Shown one piece after another: positions 15,576-24,860 of a stretch of 51,390 nucleotides of DNA. Both the position numbers and the translations under genes were made by a program. The stretch lies in the NCBI GenBank assembly GCA_020051075.1, contig JAGVJP010000019.1, positions 1 through 51,390 on the forward strand, read 5' to 3'. Within the stretch, counting starts at the first letter, position 1. Each line of letters starts with the position of its first letter. The notes below the pieces were generated by a model. That model did not search any database. It saw only the letters and a program-made list of their open reading frames with translations, and was not told the origin of the DNA. This DNA comes from Parachlamydiales bacterium. Lineage in GTDB: Bacteria; Chlamydiota; Chlamydiia; Chlamydiales; Parachlamydiaceae.

Positions 15576-16721
15576 TTGCTTGTTGCAGGCTGCTGCATTG
15601 GTGCTGGCATGCTCGGATTGCCTGTATTAAGTGCTCAAGCAGGCTTCATGCCCTCTCTTTTTACATTTGTGATTTGTTGGCTATTTATGCTTTGCACAGG
15701 GCTTCTTCTTCTTGAAGTCAACCTCTGGTACGGCGGAAACATCAGCATCATCACAATGTCAAGACGAACTCTGGGAAGGGGCGGAGAAATCATCAGCTGG
15801 TTAGTGTTTTTATTTCTTTTCTACTCTCTCATGGTTGCTTATGTCTCTGCTAGCGGATCTTTAATTTCAGATTTCATGGGAGACTTAACAGGAGCAAGTT
15901 GGCACCACAGCATTGGCGGGGCGTTGTTTACCCTTTTCTTTGGAATTCTCCTCTATTTGGGAACTGGCGCTGCCGATCAATGCAATCGCTTCCTCATGCT
16001 CGGATTAGTTATCTCCTATGTTATCATGATTGCCTTAGGAGCGTCTTATGTGAAGAGCGATTTCTTAAAACACACCGACTGGACTGCGACAGCGATGGTG
16101 ATCCCTGCTGTTATTGTCTCTTTTGGTTTTCATAACCTGATTCCTACCCTGACAACGTATTTTGGAGCTCATAAACGCTCTTTAAAGTGGGCGATTATCA
16201 TTGGGAGCAGCATCCCCCTATTCATCTACTTGGCTTGGGAATGGCTGATTTTAGGGATTGTTCCTTTGCACGATTTTCAGTCTGCAATCGATCAGGGGGA
16301 AATCGCTACCGAGGCATTGAAAGACGCTGTGGGGACTTCATGGGTCCTTGAAGTTGCACAAGCCTTTGCTTTTTTCTCGATCGTGACTTCTTTTTTAAGC
16401 GTGGCACTCAGCTTTGTCGACTTCTTGTCGGATGGACTGCAGATCAAGAAAACGCCGCAGGGAAAAGCTATCCTGGCTTTATTGGTATTAATCCCCCCAT
16501 TTCTCTGCTCTTTGCTCTACCCAACGATATTTCTTAAAGCATTGAATGCTGCTGGAGGTTATGGAGCGGTGGTTTTGTTTGGACTCTTGCCTGCATTGAT
16601 GGTGTGGAGGGGAAGATATGTGCATAAAATTGCATCCAAGCCATTGGTTCCTGGAGGAAAGCTCGTCCTCGTCTTGGTGATCGCCTTTTCTTTATGGGTG
16701 ATCTCCCTGCAAATCATATAA
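15576..16721 (+). CDS. tyrP: TyrP-type aromatic amino-acid permease
   Basis: About 381 residues with 11 hydrophobic segments, of the HAAAP family (tyrosine/tryptophan uptake). The first helix has the signature LLVAGCCIGAGMLGLPVLSA, matching E. coli TyrP and its chlamydial homologues. It imports aromatic amino acids across the inner membrane, as expected for an auxotrophic intracellular parasite. The start is uncertain: the frame is open upstream into thyX but contains no ATG, GTG or other TTG. TTG at 15576 follows GGAGG by 4 nt, but would cut the first helix slightly. Residues before it (PGHFFGGI) resemble the natural N-terminus, so a rare start such as ATA or ATC remains possible. Confidence 0.85.
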   Translation: MLVAGCCIGAGMLGLPVLSAQAGFMPSLFTFVICWLFMLCTGLLLLEVNLWYGGNISIITMSRRTLGRGGEIISWLVFLFLFYSLMVAYVSASGSLISDFMGDLTGASWHHSIGGALFTLFFGILLYLGTGAADQCNRFLMLGLVISYVIMIALGASYVKSDFLKHTDWTATAMVIPAVIVSFGFHNLIPTLTTYFGAHKRSLKWAIIIGSSIPLFIYLAWEWLILGIVPLHDFQSAIDQGEIATEALKDAVGTSWVLEVAQAFAFFSIVTSFLSVALSFVDFLSDGLQIKKTPQGKAILALLVLIPPFLCSLLYPTIFLKALNAAGGYGAVVLFGLLPALMVWRGRYVHKIASKPLVPGGKLVLVLVIAFSLWVISLQII

Positions 16722-16737
16722 CCATACGAGTTAAACC

Positions 16738-16810
16738 CCCTTTTAACGCAGAGGTAACAATTCACGTCTCTCCCTCTCCGTGACCTCTGTGAACTCAGTG
16801 GTTAAGTATT
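16738..16810. repeat. imperfect palindrome of the CGCAGAGGT / ACCTCTGTG family
   Basis: TTTTAACGCAGAGGTAACAA pairs imperfectly with TGACCTCTGTGAACTCAGTG followed by GTTAAG. A related stretch occurs at about 37548-37583 (GAGCCACTGAGCTTACTGCC then TCTGTGTTAA). It separates tyrP from uvrB. It may act as a terminator-like structure, but it has no U-run. Confidence 0.5.
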
Positions 16811-16922
16811 TGGAGTTTTGCAAATTTTCGTCTAATTTTTTGATGTAATTCGGAAAATTCGGCGAAAATTGTGGAAGCATTTGAAATATTCGCCTAATAT
16901 TGAATGATACACAATAGGAAAG

Positions 16923-18929
16923 ATGTTTAATTTACACACCGATTTTGAACCTAAAGGAGACCAGCCTCAAGCCATAGAGAAGCTGACGGCAGGTGTCTTG
17001 CGGGGACAGCATTCGCAGGTGCTGCTAGGCATTACCGGATCAGGGAAAACGTTCACAATGGCAAATGTTATTGCTCGAGTGAACCGTCCAAGTCTCATTT
17101 TAGCCCACAATAAAACCTTGGCTGCTCAGCTCTACGAAGAGTTCAAAGCTTTTTTCCCAGACAATGCCGTCGAATATTTTGTCTCATACTACGATTATTA
17201 CCAGCCGGAAGCTTATATCGCGCGTACTGACACCTACATTGAAAAGGATATGGCGATCAATGATAAAATCGACAAAATGCGCCTAAGCGCCACCCGCTCG
17301 CTCCTCGAAAGAACTGATGTCATCATTGTCGCCTCGGTATCGTGCATCTATGGCTTAGGGTCTCCAGAATACTACCGTGGAATGAACTTATCCATTTCTG
17401 TTGGACAGTCACGCCGCCGCGATGACCTCCTCCTCCACCTTGTTGAGATGCAATATAAACGCAATGACTTCGATTTCATCCGTGCAACATTCCGCGTGAG
17501 AGGGGATGTTTTGGACATCTTTCCTGCTTACGAAGAAGATCGTGCCATTAGAGTGGAGATGTTTGGCGACGACATCGAACAGATTAGCGAGATTGACCCC
17601 CTGACAGGGAAAACTCTTCGCCGCTTACCCTCTGTCACCATCTATCCCAGCTCCCACCATGTCACCCCGGAAGAGGTGCGCTTTCAGGCCATCCAGACCA
17701 TCCGAGCTGAATTAGAGGAAAGAAAGAAATTCTATGAAGATGAGAAGCAGCTCTTAGAGCTAGAGAGGATACAGCAAAGAACAAAGTATGATTTGGAGAT
17801 GATCAAAGAGGTTGGAACCTGTAAAGGAATTGAAAATTATTCTCGCCACTTCAGTATGAGGCAGCCTGGAGATCCTCCACCGACACTTCTCGACTACTTT
17901 CCTTCAGATTTTCTGATGTTCATCGACGAATCGCATCAGACATTGCCTCAGCTCCACGCCATGTGCAATGGCGATCGGGCAAGAAAACAGAGCTTGGTTG
18001 ATTTTGGATTCCGCCTCCCCTCAGCTTATGATAATCGCCCCCTTCGTTTTGAAGAGACCTTCGAACGGATCCATCAGGTCATTTTCGTTTCGGCAACACC
18101 AGGGGCATGGGAAGTGCAGCAGACGGGCGGCGAAGTTGTCGAGCAGGTGATCCGTCCAACGGGCCTTCTCGACCCGATGATCGAAGTCCGTCCTGCTTCC
18201 GGGCAGGTGGATGATTGCTTAGCAGAGATCAGAGCTCATGCTGCGAAAGGGGGGCGGGTTTTAGTCACCACTTTGACAAAGAGGCTCTCAGAAGACCTTG
18301 CCAGCTATCTCACAGAGTTGAATGTCAAGGCAAAGTATCTCCACTCCGATATCGATACAATTGAGCGGGTGCAGATTATCCGAGATCTCCGCTGCGGCGA
18401 ATTTGATGTTTTGATCGGCATCAACCTATTGAGGGAAGGATTGGACATTCCTGAAGTCTCTCTCGTTGCAATTCTTGACGCCGACAAAGAAGGTTTTCTG
18501 CGGAGCGAGACGGCATTGATTCAAACGTGCGGCCGTGCTGCCCGGAATGTCGAAGGGCGCGTGATCATGTATGCGGATAAGATCACGAAGTCGATCCAAA
18601 AAACCTTAGACATCACCAACGCGCGGAGAAAGCTTCAGCAAGCCTATAATGAAGAACATGGGATTACCCCAAAAACGACTAAGCGAGAGATCTCTTTCTT
18701 GGTGGAACCTGACGAGGATCAGGTGCCTTATAGCCATCAAATGGCAGATGATGTGTTGAAAGCCGCTGAAGAGGCTCACCACTATTTGACCATCGAAGAG
18801 GTTCGCCAAAAGTTCAAAGAGTGTGAAGTGGAAATGCGGCGGGCTGCTAAGGAGATGCGCTTTGAAGATGCTGCGGAATGGAGAGATAAAATGCGTGCGT
18901 ATCAGCAGATGGAACTGACTTTAGGCTAA
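16923..18929 (+). CDS. uvrB: excinuclease ABC subunit B
   Basis: A 668-residue protein of the expected length for UvrB, the damage-verifying helicase-like subunit of nucleotide excision repair. Visible features are the Walker A motif GITGSGKT (36-43), the beta-hairpin region [11 protein letters not shown], the Walker B box [11 protein letters not shown], motif V/VI sequences ([20 protein letters not shown] and TCGRAARN), and a C-terminal UVR motif that binds UvrC ([20 protein letters not shown]). GGAAAG stands just before the ATG. No key residue is missing. It is followed by a short hairpin and then the sugar gene cluster. Confidence 0.97.
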   Translation: MFNLHTDFEPKGDQPQAIEKLTAGVLRGQHSQVLLGITGSGKTFTMANVIARVNRPSLILAHNKTLAAQLYEEFKAFFPDNAVEYFVSYYDYYQPEAYIARTDTYIEKDMAINDKIDKMRLSATRSLLERTDVIIVASVSCIYGLGSPEYYRGMNLSISVGQSRRRDDLLLHLVEMQYKRNDFDFIRATFRVRGDVLDIFPAYEEDRAIRVEMFGDDIEQISEIDPLTGKTLRRLPSVTIYPSSHHVTPEEVRFQAIQTIRAELEERKKFYEDEKQLLELERIQQRTKYDLEMIKEVGTCKGIENYSRHFSMRQPGDPPPTLLDYFPSDFLMFIDESHQTLPQLHAMCNGDRARKQSLVDFGFRLPSAYDNRPLRFEETFERIHQVIFVSATPGAWEVQQTGGEVVEQVIRPTGLLDPMIEVRPASGQVDDCLAEIRAHAAKGGRVLVTTLTKRLSEDLASYLTELNVKAKYLHSDIDTIERVQIIRDLRCGEFDVLIGINLLREGLDIPEVSLVAILDADKEGFLRSETALIQTCGRAARNVEGRVIMYADKITKSIQKTLDITNARRKLQQAYNEEHGITPKTTKREISFLVEPDEDQVPYSHQMADDVLKAAEEAHHYLTIEEVRQKFKECEVEMRRAAKEMRFEDAAEWRDKMRAYQQMELTLG

Positions 18930-18931
18930 AT

Positions 18932-18974
18932 GTGTAACCCTTCACGGAAGTGCCTGGACCCTCGTGAATCGTTA
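18932..18974. terminator. hairpin between uvrB and the sugar cluster
   Basis: GTAACCCTTCACG and CGTGAATCGTTAC form a 13-bp stem with two mismatches. No T-run follows, so it is a weak terminator candidate. It lies 24 nt before the next gene. Confidence 0.4.
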
Positions 18975-18997
18975 CCTATAAGAGGCATAACAATAAA

Positions 18998-19975
18998 ATG
19001 AACATTCTGAGTAAACCTAAATTAAAAATATTCGTTGAACAAGCCACTCATTTTCTACGCTGGGAACTGCCTCATTTAGAGAAACATTTTACCCTCGTAG
19101 ATGAAGCTGGAGAGGATACAATTTTATATGCTTTTGGACCAGATGTCCTTTCCAAGGCTGCTTCAATCCCTGCTCTACGCCGCGTCATTATGCTATTTCC
19201 TGGATTTGGACTTAATCCCTACCATAACTTGGAATATCGTCAAACAGCCCTGAAAGTGATCAATGAATCTTATGATCTTGCGTTTGTGAATCCAGGACCA
19301 TTGGCAGTTGCTTATCAATCCTCTGATAAAATGTCCATTTGTCCTTTTACCATAGACGCCCATCTCATTCACTGTCTAAAATACCGTAAGAAAATTAATT
19401 CTCTGTTGCATGTTTCTGCACCAACTCCACAAAAAGATTGGGAGAGAAGCCAAGAAATCATGCAGCGCACAGGTTTGTGTTATGAAGTTTATCCTCCCAG
19501 GAAGGAAAAAGAACATACAATCGATTTCAACACTCGGTTAAAATCAAAAATTAATCGGGTATTGAATAAATTGAATATTCCATTTCAATTGAAAATATCT
19601 ACACTCGCGAATATGGGGTATAGAAATCACCAAAAAGTGATTCAGAAATATCATGCCTATGATGCGTTTGTTCATGTGGCGGCTGAAGTTGTTCATGACC
19701 TCTACATTGATGGAAAATATACAGCATGTACTCTTGAAGCTGGATTGACCGGAGCTATCGTCTTTTGGCATGATACCCTGCAGCTGGGAAATGATTTCGA
19801 AACTTTTTTTGACCTTCCTCTAGACCCTCAAGAAGCAGCTGCACAGATTTTATTAATTAAAAACAACCTTGATGTCGAAAAGCATAGTAAGAGAACCAGG
19901 GAAGAAATATTAGATAAAAATGATGCTTCAAAGTCCCTTGGCTATCGCGCACAGAAGATTAAAGAATTAATTTAA
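18998..19975 (+). CDS. GT-B-like glycosyltransferase (tentative)
   Basis: A 325-residue cytosolic protein. The end resembles the nucleotide-sugar half of GT-B enzymes: a segment like DAFVHVAAEVVHDLYIDGKY, then TACTLEAGLTGAIVFWHDT with an acidic residue and Gly-rich turn as in GT4-like proteins. The N-terminal half has alternating strands and helices (RRVIMLFPGFGLNPYHN). No signal peptide or membrane segment. It opens a co-directional cluster of GT2, aminotransferase and acyltransferase genes, which supports a role in building a surface glycan. The similarity is weak and by eye, so the family is provisional. Confidence 0.55.
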   Translation: MNILSKPKLKIFVEQATHFLRWELPHLEKHFTLVDEAGEDTILYAFGPDVLSKAASIPALRRVIMLFPGFGLNPYHNLEYRQTALKVINESYDLAFVNPGPLAVAYQSSDKMSICPFTIDAHLIHCLKYRKKINSLLHVSAPTPQKDWERSQEIMQRTGLCYEVYPPRKEKEHTIDFNTRLKSKINRVLNKLNIPFQLKISTLANMGYRNHQKVIQKYHAYDAFVHVAAEVVHDLYIDGKYTACTLEAGLTGAIVFWHDTLQLGNDFETFFDLPLDPQEAAAQILLIKNNLDVEKHSKRTREEILDKNDASKSLGYRAQKIKELI

Positions 19976-20058
19976 CAATAAAGTAATTTTTTCGCAAAAA
20001 ATAACTAACTTAAGTTAGTTTTGAGATGGATATTAATAACATTTTGGAGGAGAAGAGA

Positions 20059-21825
20059 ATGTCCGATGTTTTACAGAAAAAAAATGGTTTTTTTAGAGAT
20101 ATTTTCAAGTCACTTCACTACACCAATCTATTGAGATTCTTAAAACAATCATTAATTAATTCCATCCGGACATTCATCCCTTCATTACAAGAGTTTGTGA
20201 AATTTATTAGAAAAAAATTAACGGAACAGTATTCGCATATTAACGACCCTTTACTCGCAAAGTTGAAGAGAACATCAGATGGACTCTACTCTCTCCTCCC
20301 TTCTAATCCACTATTGACCTATACTTTCATTCTTGTTCTTGATCAACCCAAACTCGCTTGTCTAAAACGATGTTTGGAATCGATAACGAATGAATCTTAT
20401 CCTCTCGAAATTGTTATCGGTTTCATGAATCCCCCTAAACGAGAAGAATTGGAGGTCATTGCATCGATTTTGCATGAGAAGAAGAAGGTGAAATTTGTTC
20501 AGGACGAAAATGATCAGAATGATCATCGGATCAATTTTATCAATCGTTTAGTCAAACAATCGACAGGCCATTTTCTTATTTTTATCGATGAAGAAGGGTG
20601 GGCCCGTCCAGATTTTTTATTTCGATACGATCAGACTCTGCGGATCGTTTCCCATCCCGAAAAAGCTGTATTCTATTGCGACGTGGTTGGAATAACCGAT
20701 AAAGATGCTTTAGCTCCTTTGGGCTGTTTTCGGCAACCTCATCAAATTAATTTTCCCTTCTTTTTTGATCAAATTAACGAATATGGGATGTTGATCTCAA
20801 AAGATCTATGGGAAAAAGTTGATGGCCTGAGAGCCAATACTCAAGGGGCTGAATGGGAAGATTTATTTTTACGCGCGAGCCGATCGGGTGCAGATATTCA
20901 ACATGTTCCCTTCCCTTTATGCGCATGTCGGAAAGGGAAACAAAATCATAAAACAATTTCTTCATTTATCAATGTATTGGAGGATTACTGTAGAGCTGAA
21001 CAGTTGGACTGGAAAATCAGTCCTGGTTACCTTCCGTCGACAATAAGAGGACAACCTGCTCTGCCACAAAATCAGCTCATCCAGGTCGTCATTCTCTATA
21101 AAGATCAAAAAGAACTGACGCTAAAATGTATTGATAGCCTCTTAAAACAATCCTTCAGCAGCTTTAAAATCACAGCAGTAGACAATCAAAGCGCTGATCA
21201 TTCTATTGCAGAAGCCATAAAATCCAAAGGCGGGGAGGTGATACGAATTGATGAACCATTTAATTATTCCAGGCTCAACAACTTAGCTGTTGCGATGAGT
21301 GAAACCGCAAAAGAAGCCGATCTCCTCCTGTTCTTAAATAATGATGTTGAATTGGATCCTGATGCCCTTGAAGAAATGGTGCGGTGGATTGACCAGCCTA
21401 ATATTGGTATGGTTGGATGTCGTCTTCATTATCCTAACAACCGTTTACAACATGGCGGGGTGGTCATGCATGGAATCCGAGACGGGAAGATGTGTTGGTC
21501 CCATATCGAAAAGTTCCGCACGTTTGAATCTATGGATGAGTCGAAGAGACTCACATTTGTTGATGCTGTGACGGCAGCTTGTGCAATGGTCAAGCGAAAA
21601 GATTTCATCGAAGTGGGTGGATTTGATGAGATCTGGTATCCGATTGCCTTTAGTGACACCAATTTAGCTTGTAAGCTAGCGTCTCGCGGGCTTAGATCTT
21701 TCTTTACGCCATATGCTGTTGGAGTTCATCATGAAAGTGTATCTCGTCAGGGTTCAATCGAAGATTATGAAAATTCATTATGGCTGCATAATACCCTACT
21801 AACATCTAAAGAAGTTTATAGATGA
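20059..21825 (+). CDS. two-domain GT2 glycosyltransferase
   Basis: A 588-residue protein. I start at 20059 because GGAGG precedes it by 8 nt; an ATG at 20026 is weaker. Residues 1-80 are basic and partly helical. The first GT2-like domain (about 85-290) has SNPLLTYTFILVLDQPKLAC but reads FIDEEG where a DxD motif is expected, so it may be degenerate. The second (about 340-588) is canonical: VVILYKDQKELTLKCIDSLL, AVDNQSADHS, then LLFLNNDVELDPDALEEMV and a conserved GGFDE region. Such paired-GT2 proteins occur in O-antigen and rhamnan-type polymer synthesis. The nearby aminotransferase and acyltransferase suggest an amino-sugar-containing glycan. Confidence 0.85.
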   Translation: MSDVLQKKNGFFRDIFKSLHYTNLLRFLKQSLINSIRTFIPSLQEFVKFIRKKLTEQYSHINDPLLAKLKRTSDGLYSLLPSNPLLTYTFILVLDQPKLACLKRCLESITNESYPLEIVIGFMNPPKREELEVIASILHEKKKVKFVQDENDQNDHRINFINRLVKQSTGHFLIFIDEEGWARPDFLFRYDQTLRIVSHPEKAVFYCDVVGITDKDALAPLGCFRQPHQINFPFFFDQINEYGMLISKDLWEKVDGLRANTQGAEWEDLFLRASRSGADIQHVPFPLCACRKGKQNHKTISSFINVLEDYCRAEQLDWKISPGYLPSTIRGQPALPQNQLIQVVILYKDQKELTLKCIDSLLKQSFSSFKITAVDNQSADHSIAEAIKSKGGEVIRIDEPFNYSRLNNLAVAMSETAKEADLLLFLNNDVELDPDALEEMVRWIDQPNIGMVGCRLHYPNNRLQHGGVVMHGIRDGKMCWSHIEKFRTFESMDESKRLTFVDAVTAACAMVKRKDFIEVGGFDEIWYPIAFSDTNLACKLASRGLRSFFTPYAVGVHHESVSRQGSIEDYENSLWLHNTLLTSKEVYR

Positions 21826-21894
21826 ATTATCCTTCTATTATTTTTCATTTCCTGATATCGTTTTTAACAAAAAAAGTTTGGGGGTTACCAATAA

Positions 21895-23052
21895 ATGTTC
21901 AATCCATTCCCTGAAAAAATTTATGTTACTCGTCCCATGCTTCCTGATTTGCAAGATGTTTCCAACTCATTAGAGGAAATATGGAAAGAACAGATTTTGA
22001 CAAATGGCGGCCCTCAGCACCAAGCATTAGAGAGGGCGTTATGCCAAACATTAAAAGTTCCTTCGCTATCTCTCTTCAATAATGGGACCATTGCTCTAAT
22101 TACAGCCTGTCAGGCCTTAGAGCTTAGCGGTGAAGTCATTACAACACCATTCACCTTTCCTGCCACTCCTCATATTCTTGCTTGGAATCAGATCACACCC
22201 GTATTCTGCGATATCGATCCTGTGACAATGAATATCGATGCTACAAAAATTGAGGCTCTTATCACAGAGAAGACATCGGCAATTTTGGGCGTTCACGTCT
22301 ATGGCACCCCTTGCGATGTCTTTGCTATTGAAGAAATTGCTCAACGCCATGGGTTAAAAGTCATCTATGATGCCGCACATGCATTCGGAGTCGAGATTGC
22401 CGGAAGAGGCATCGGCTCTTTTGGAGATGTCTCGATGTTTAGTTTCCATGCCACAAAGCTTTTCCATACCGCTGAAGGCGGTTGCATCACTTTCAACCCT
22501 GACATGAAGCAGCATGTTGACTTATTAAAAAATTTTGGGATCAAGAATGAAGACGAAGTCATTCTTCCGGGCATTAATGGGAAAATGAATGAGATCCAAG
22601 CCGCTCTTGGATTGATCAATCTCAAGTCCTTGGAAGAAGAACGACAGCGGCGAGCAGAAATCATTAAAGTGTATCGAGAAGAACTTTTGGACGTCGAGGG
22701 CATTACCCTTGTCAATCTTCCTGAGAACGTGCGCTCCAGTTTTCAGTACTTTGTCATAAGAATTCACCAAGATAAATTTGGCATCTCTCGCGATGAAGTG
22801 CATTGTCGACTTAAAGATTATAACGTGATCACCCGTAAGTACTTCAACCCTCTATGTAGCAACTACGAGTGTTATAGGCACTTGCCATCGGCGCAGCCGG
22901 AACTCCTTCCTGTTGCTCATGAAATCGTTCAGGAGGTTCTCGTCCTTCCTCTCTATGGACAATTGTCTATTGAAAGTGCTAAAACCATTTGTGCGATGTT
23001 GCGCTCTTTCAGTCCAGCTCAAACATGCTGCATGTCTCAAAGGGGGAACTGA
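21895..23052 (+). CDS. DegT/DnrJ/EryC1/StrS sugar aminotransferase
   Basis: A 385-residue PLP enzyme. Family features are NGGPQHQALERAL near the start, the strand with YDAAHAFG (Asp about 159) and the Schiff-base lysine in FSFHATKLFHTAEGG (Lys about 188). These enzymes convert 4-keto or 3-keto nucleotide sugars to amino sugars, for example in dTDP-4-amino-4,6-dideoxyglucose (viosamine/anthrose-type) synthesis. The exact product cannot be read from sequence. The stop TGA overlaps the ATG of the next GT2 gene (TGATG), so they are translationally coupled. No rmlA/rmlB-type genes to make the keto-sugar occur in the window; they would have to lie elsewhere. Confidence 0.9.
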   Translation: MFNPFPEKIYVTRPMLPDLQDVSNSLEEIWKEQILTNGGPQHQALERALCQTLKVPSLSLFNNGTIALITACQALELSGEVITTPFTFPATPHILAWNQITPVFCDIDPVTMNIDATKIEALITEKTSAILGVHVYGTPCDVFAIEEIAQRHGLKVIYDAAHAFGVEIAGRGIGSFGDVSMFSFHATKLFHTAEGGCITFNPDMKQHVDLLKNFGIKNEDEVILPGINGKMNEIQAALGLINLKSLEEERQRRAEIIKVYREELLDVEGITLVNLPENVRSSFQYFVIRIHQDKFGISRDEVHCRLKDYNVITRKYFNPLCSNYECYRHLPSAQPELLPVAHEIVQEVLVLPLYGQLSIESAKTICAMLRSFSPAQTCCMSQRGN

Positions 23053-24152
23053 TGACCAAGGTGACTGTTTCAATGGCATCCTACAATCATGAGAAGTTTG
23101 TCGGATCTGCTATTGAAAGCGTGTTATCTCAGGCTGGATGCGATTTTGAATTCGTTATTGTCGATGATGGCTCTACAGACAATACTGTGCAGGAAATTCT
23201 CAAATTCAAAGATCCGCGTATCCATTTTATCCCTCTTAAGCAAAACCAGGGAGCCTGTGTAGCGCTGCGCAGAGCGATTGAAGAAGGGTCGGGTGACTAT
23301 GTCGCTATTCTCAATTCAGACGACGTTTTCCTTCCTGGTAAATTACAGAAGCAAGTCTCTTTTTTGAATGACAACCCTCACATTGCTGCGGTCTTTGCAT
23401 TTCCTATGCTTATCGATGAAAAAGGAAACCCTCTGAGTGATCAGTGTTTTTGCAGTGATGTTTTTAACCATCCGAATCGCTCTAGACAGGAATGGTTGAA
23501 TTATTTTTTCTATAAGCAAAATGCCCTATGCCATCCAACAGTGATGATTCGACGCTGTTGTTATGATGAATTTGGATATTATGACCCTCGATTTTCAAAA
23601 CTCCCTGACTTTGACTTTTGGATCCGTCTAGTCTTTAAGCATGAAATTCATATCCTCCAAGAAGAGCTCACACAATTTCGCATTCTTTCAAATGCAGGCA
23701 ACGCGAGTGCTCCCACGCTAGAAGCTTGTTATCGCAGTCAGTGGGAGACTTCTCATCTTTTGAAGCACTATCTTTCAATTTCTTCAATAGAAGAATACTT
23801 GGAAATTTTTCCAGAAGAAGCCTCATCCATTGTTAAAAGAAATCCAGAATTCATCCCCTTTTATTTAGCAAACCTAGCTTTGCGCGCCGAGGTTTCCACA
23901 AACAGTATCTATCGACTTTTTGGTGTAGAAACTCTTTTTTCTTTACTAGGAGATCCTGAAATCAGAGAAAAATTAGCATCTGATTTAAATTTTCATTATT
24001 CTGATTTTTTAAAGATTTCCCCTCCTATATTTTATTCTCCTCCCCCAGAACTTCGAACGTTCAAAGGAGTCTTGCTAAAATGTTTATCTCCTTCTTGGGT
24101 GATTTGGAAAATCCAAAAAACCTTTAAAAATTTTTGTGGAATGTTTAGATGA
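23052..24152 (+). CDS. GT2 glycosyltransferase
   Basis: A 366-residue protein, started at 23052 (AGGGGG 5 nt upstream, overlapping the previous stop). A longer frame from 22989 would overlap the aminotransferase by 64 nt. GT-A features: VSMASYNHEKFVGSAIESVL, FVIVDDGSTDNT, and the DxD-like VAILNSDDVFLPGKLQKQV. The C-terminal third is divergent. Its end overlaps the next gene by 4 nt (ATGA). It probably adds one sugar to the same surface glycan as its neighbours. Confidence 0.9.
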   Translation: MTKVTVSMASYNHEKFVGSAIESVLSQAGCDFEFVIVDDGSTDNTVQEILKFKDPRIHFIPLKQNQGACVALRRAIEEGSGDYVAILNSDDVFLPGKLQKQVSFLNDNPHIAAVFAFPMLIDEKGNPLSDQCFCSDVFNHPNRSRQEWLNYFFYKQNALCHPTVMIRRCCYDEFGYYDPRFSKLPDFDFWIRLVFKHEIHILQEELTQFRILSNAGNASAPTLEACYRSQWETSHLLKHYLSISSIEEYLEIFPEEASSIVKRNPEFIPFYLANLALRAEVSTNSIYRLFGVETLFSLLGDPEIREKLASDLNFHYSDFLKISPPIFYSPPPELRTFKGVLLKCLSPSWVIWKIQKTFKNFCGMFR

Positions 24153-24721
24153 TGAACTACTCTCAAGAACAATTACAAAGTCTTCTTGGATCTGTCGGTG
24201 AAGATGTTCGGATTCATAGTTCTGTCGTTTTTTTTAACCCTAAGAAAATTTTTCTTGGTTCACACGTCCGTATCGACTGCTTTTCGTTGTTGAGTGCCGG
24301 TGAAGAGGGGATTCATTTCCACAACCACATCCATATTGGTGCAGGATCTTATTTATTTGGAGGTGGGGGGAAGATCGAGCTGGATTCCTTCGCTAACATT
24401 TCTTCGCGTGTCTCCTTATTTACCTCTAATGATGACTATGTTGACGGGTATATGACCAACCCGATGGTGCCGCACTGTTATAAGAAAGTAGAAAACGGCC
24501 CCATTGCGCTGAGAAAACATGCGATCATCGGATCCGGAGCAATCATTTTGCCGAATGTTGAAATAGGTTTAGGCGGTGTTGTAGGAGCGTTGAGTTTAGT
24601 AAAAAATACTGTAGAGCCATTTACAGTTGTGTGTGGAATACCGGCCAAGAAAAAAGAGAAAGAGCGTAATCGAAAATTTTTAGAATTGGAAATGGAATTT
24701 GAAAAGGAATTCCATTCCTGA
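24149..24721 (+). CDS. hexapeptide-repeat (left-handed beta-helix) acyltransferase
   Basis: A 190-residue trimeric-type acyltransferase. It shows imperfect hexapeptide repeats (VFFNPKKIFLGSHVRIDCFS, HIGAGSYLFGGGGKIEL), a mid-protein loop with VPHCYKKVENGPIALRKHA, and the usual closing coil IIGSGAIILPNVEIGLGGVV. These enzymes transfer acetyl or similar groups from acyl-CoA to sugars. Beside a sugar aminotransferase, N-acylation of a 4-amino sugar (as by VioB or QdtC) is the likeliest role. Start at 24149 or 24152 (ATGATG). It is coupled to the upstream GT2 by overlap. Confidence 0.88.
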   Translation: MMNYSQEQLQSLLGSVGEDVRIHSSVVFFNPKKIFLGSHVRIDCFSLLSAGEEGIHFHNHIHIGAGSYLFGGGGKIELDSFANISSRVSLFTSNDDYVDGYMTNPMVPHCYKKVENGPIALRKHAIIGSGAIILPNVEIGLGGVVGALSLVKNTVEPFTVVCGIPAKKKEKERNRKFLELEMEFEKEFHS

Positions 24722-24732
24722 ATAACCCTTTT

Positions 24733-24840
24733 TTAAACGCAAAGAAGATGCAAAGGCGCAAAGAAGAGAATTAATAGCTTTGGAGTCGGGTGAGAAGTTA
24801 TTCTTCTTTGCTCCTTTGGGTCTTCTTTGCGTCTTTATAA
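24733..24840. repeat. inverted repeat of the GCGCAAAGA family
   Basis: Left arm TTTAAACGCAAAGAAGATGC followed by AAAGGCGCAAAGAAGAG; right arm is its complement (TTCTTCTTTGCTCCTTTGGG, then TCTTCTTTGCGTCTTTATAA). The arms are about 40 nt and separated by about 28 nt. Resembles 2365-2500. It interrupts an otherwise tight sugar operon. Confidence 0.7.
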
Positions 24841-24860
24841 AATACTCAAAAGAGGTTTTT

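Noticed and set aside
24780..24860. N-terminal extension of the last GT2
   Set aside because: Encoded by a palindromic repeat; the start at 24861 has a proper Shine-Dalgarno sequence and the family N-terminus.
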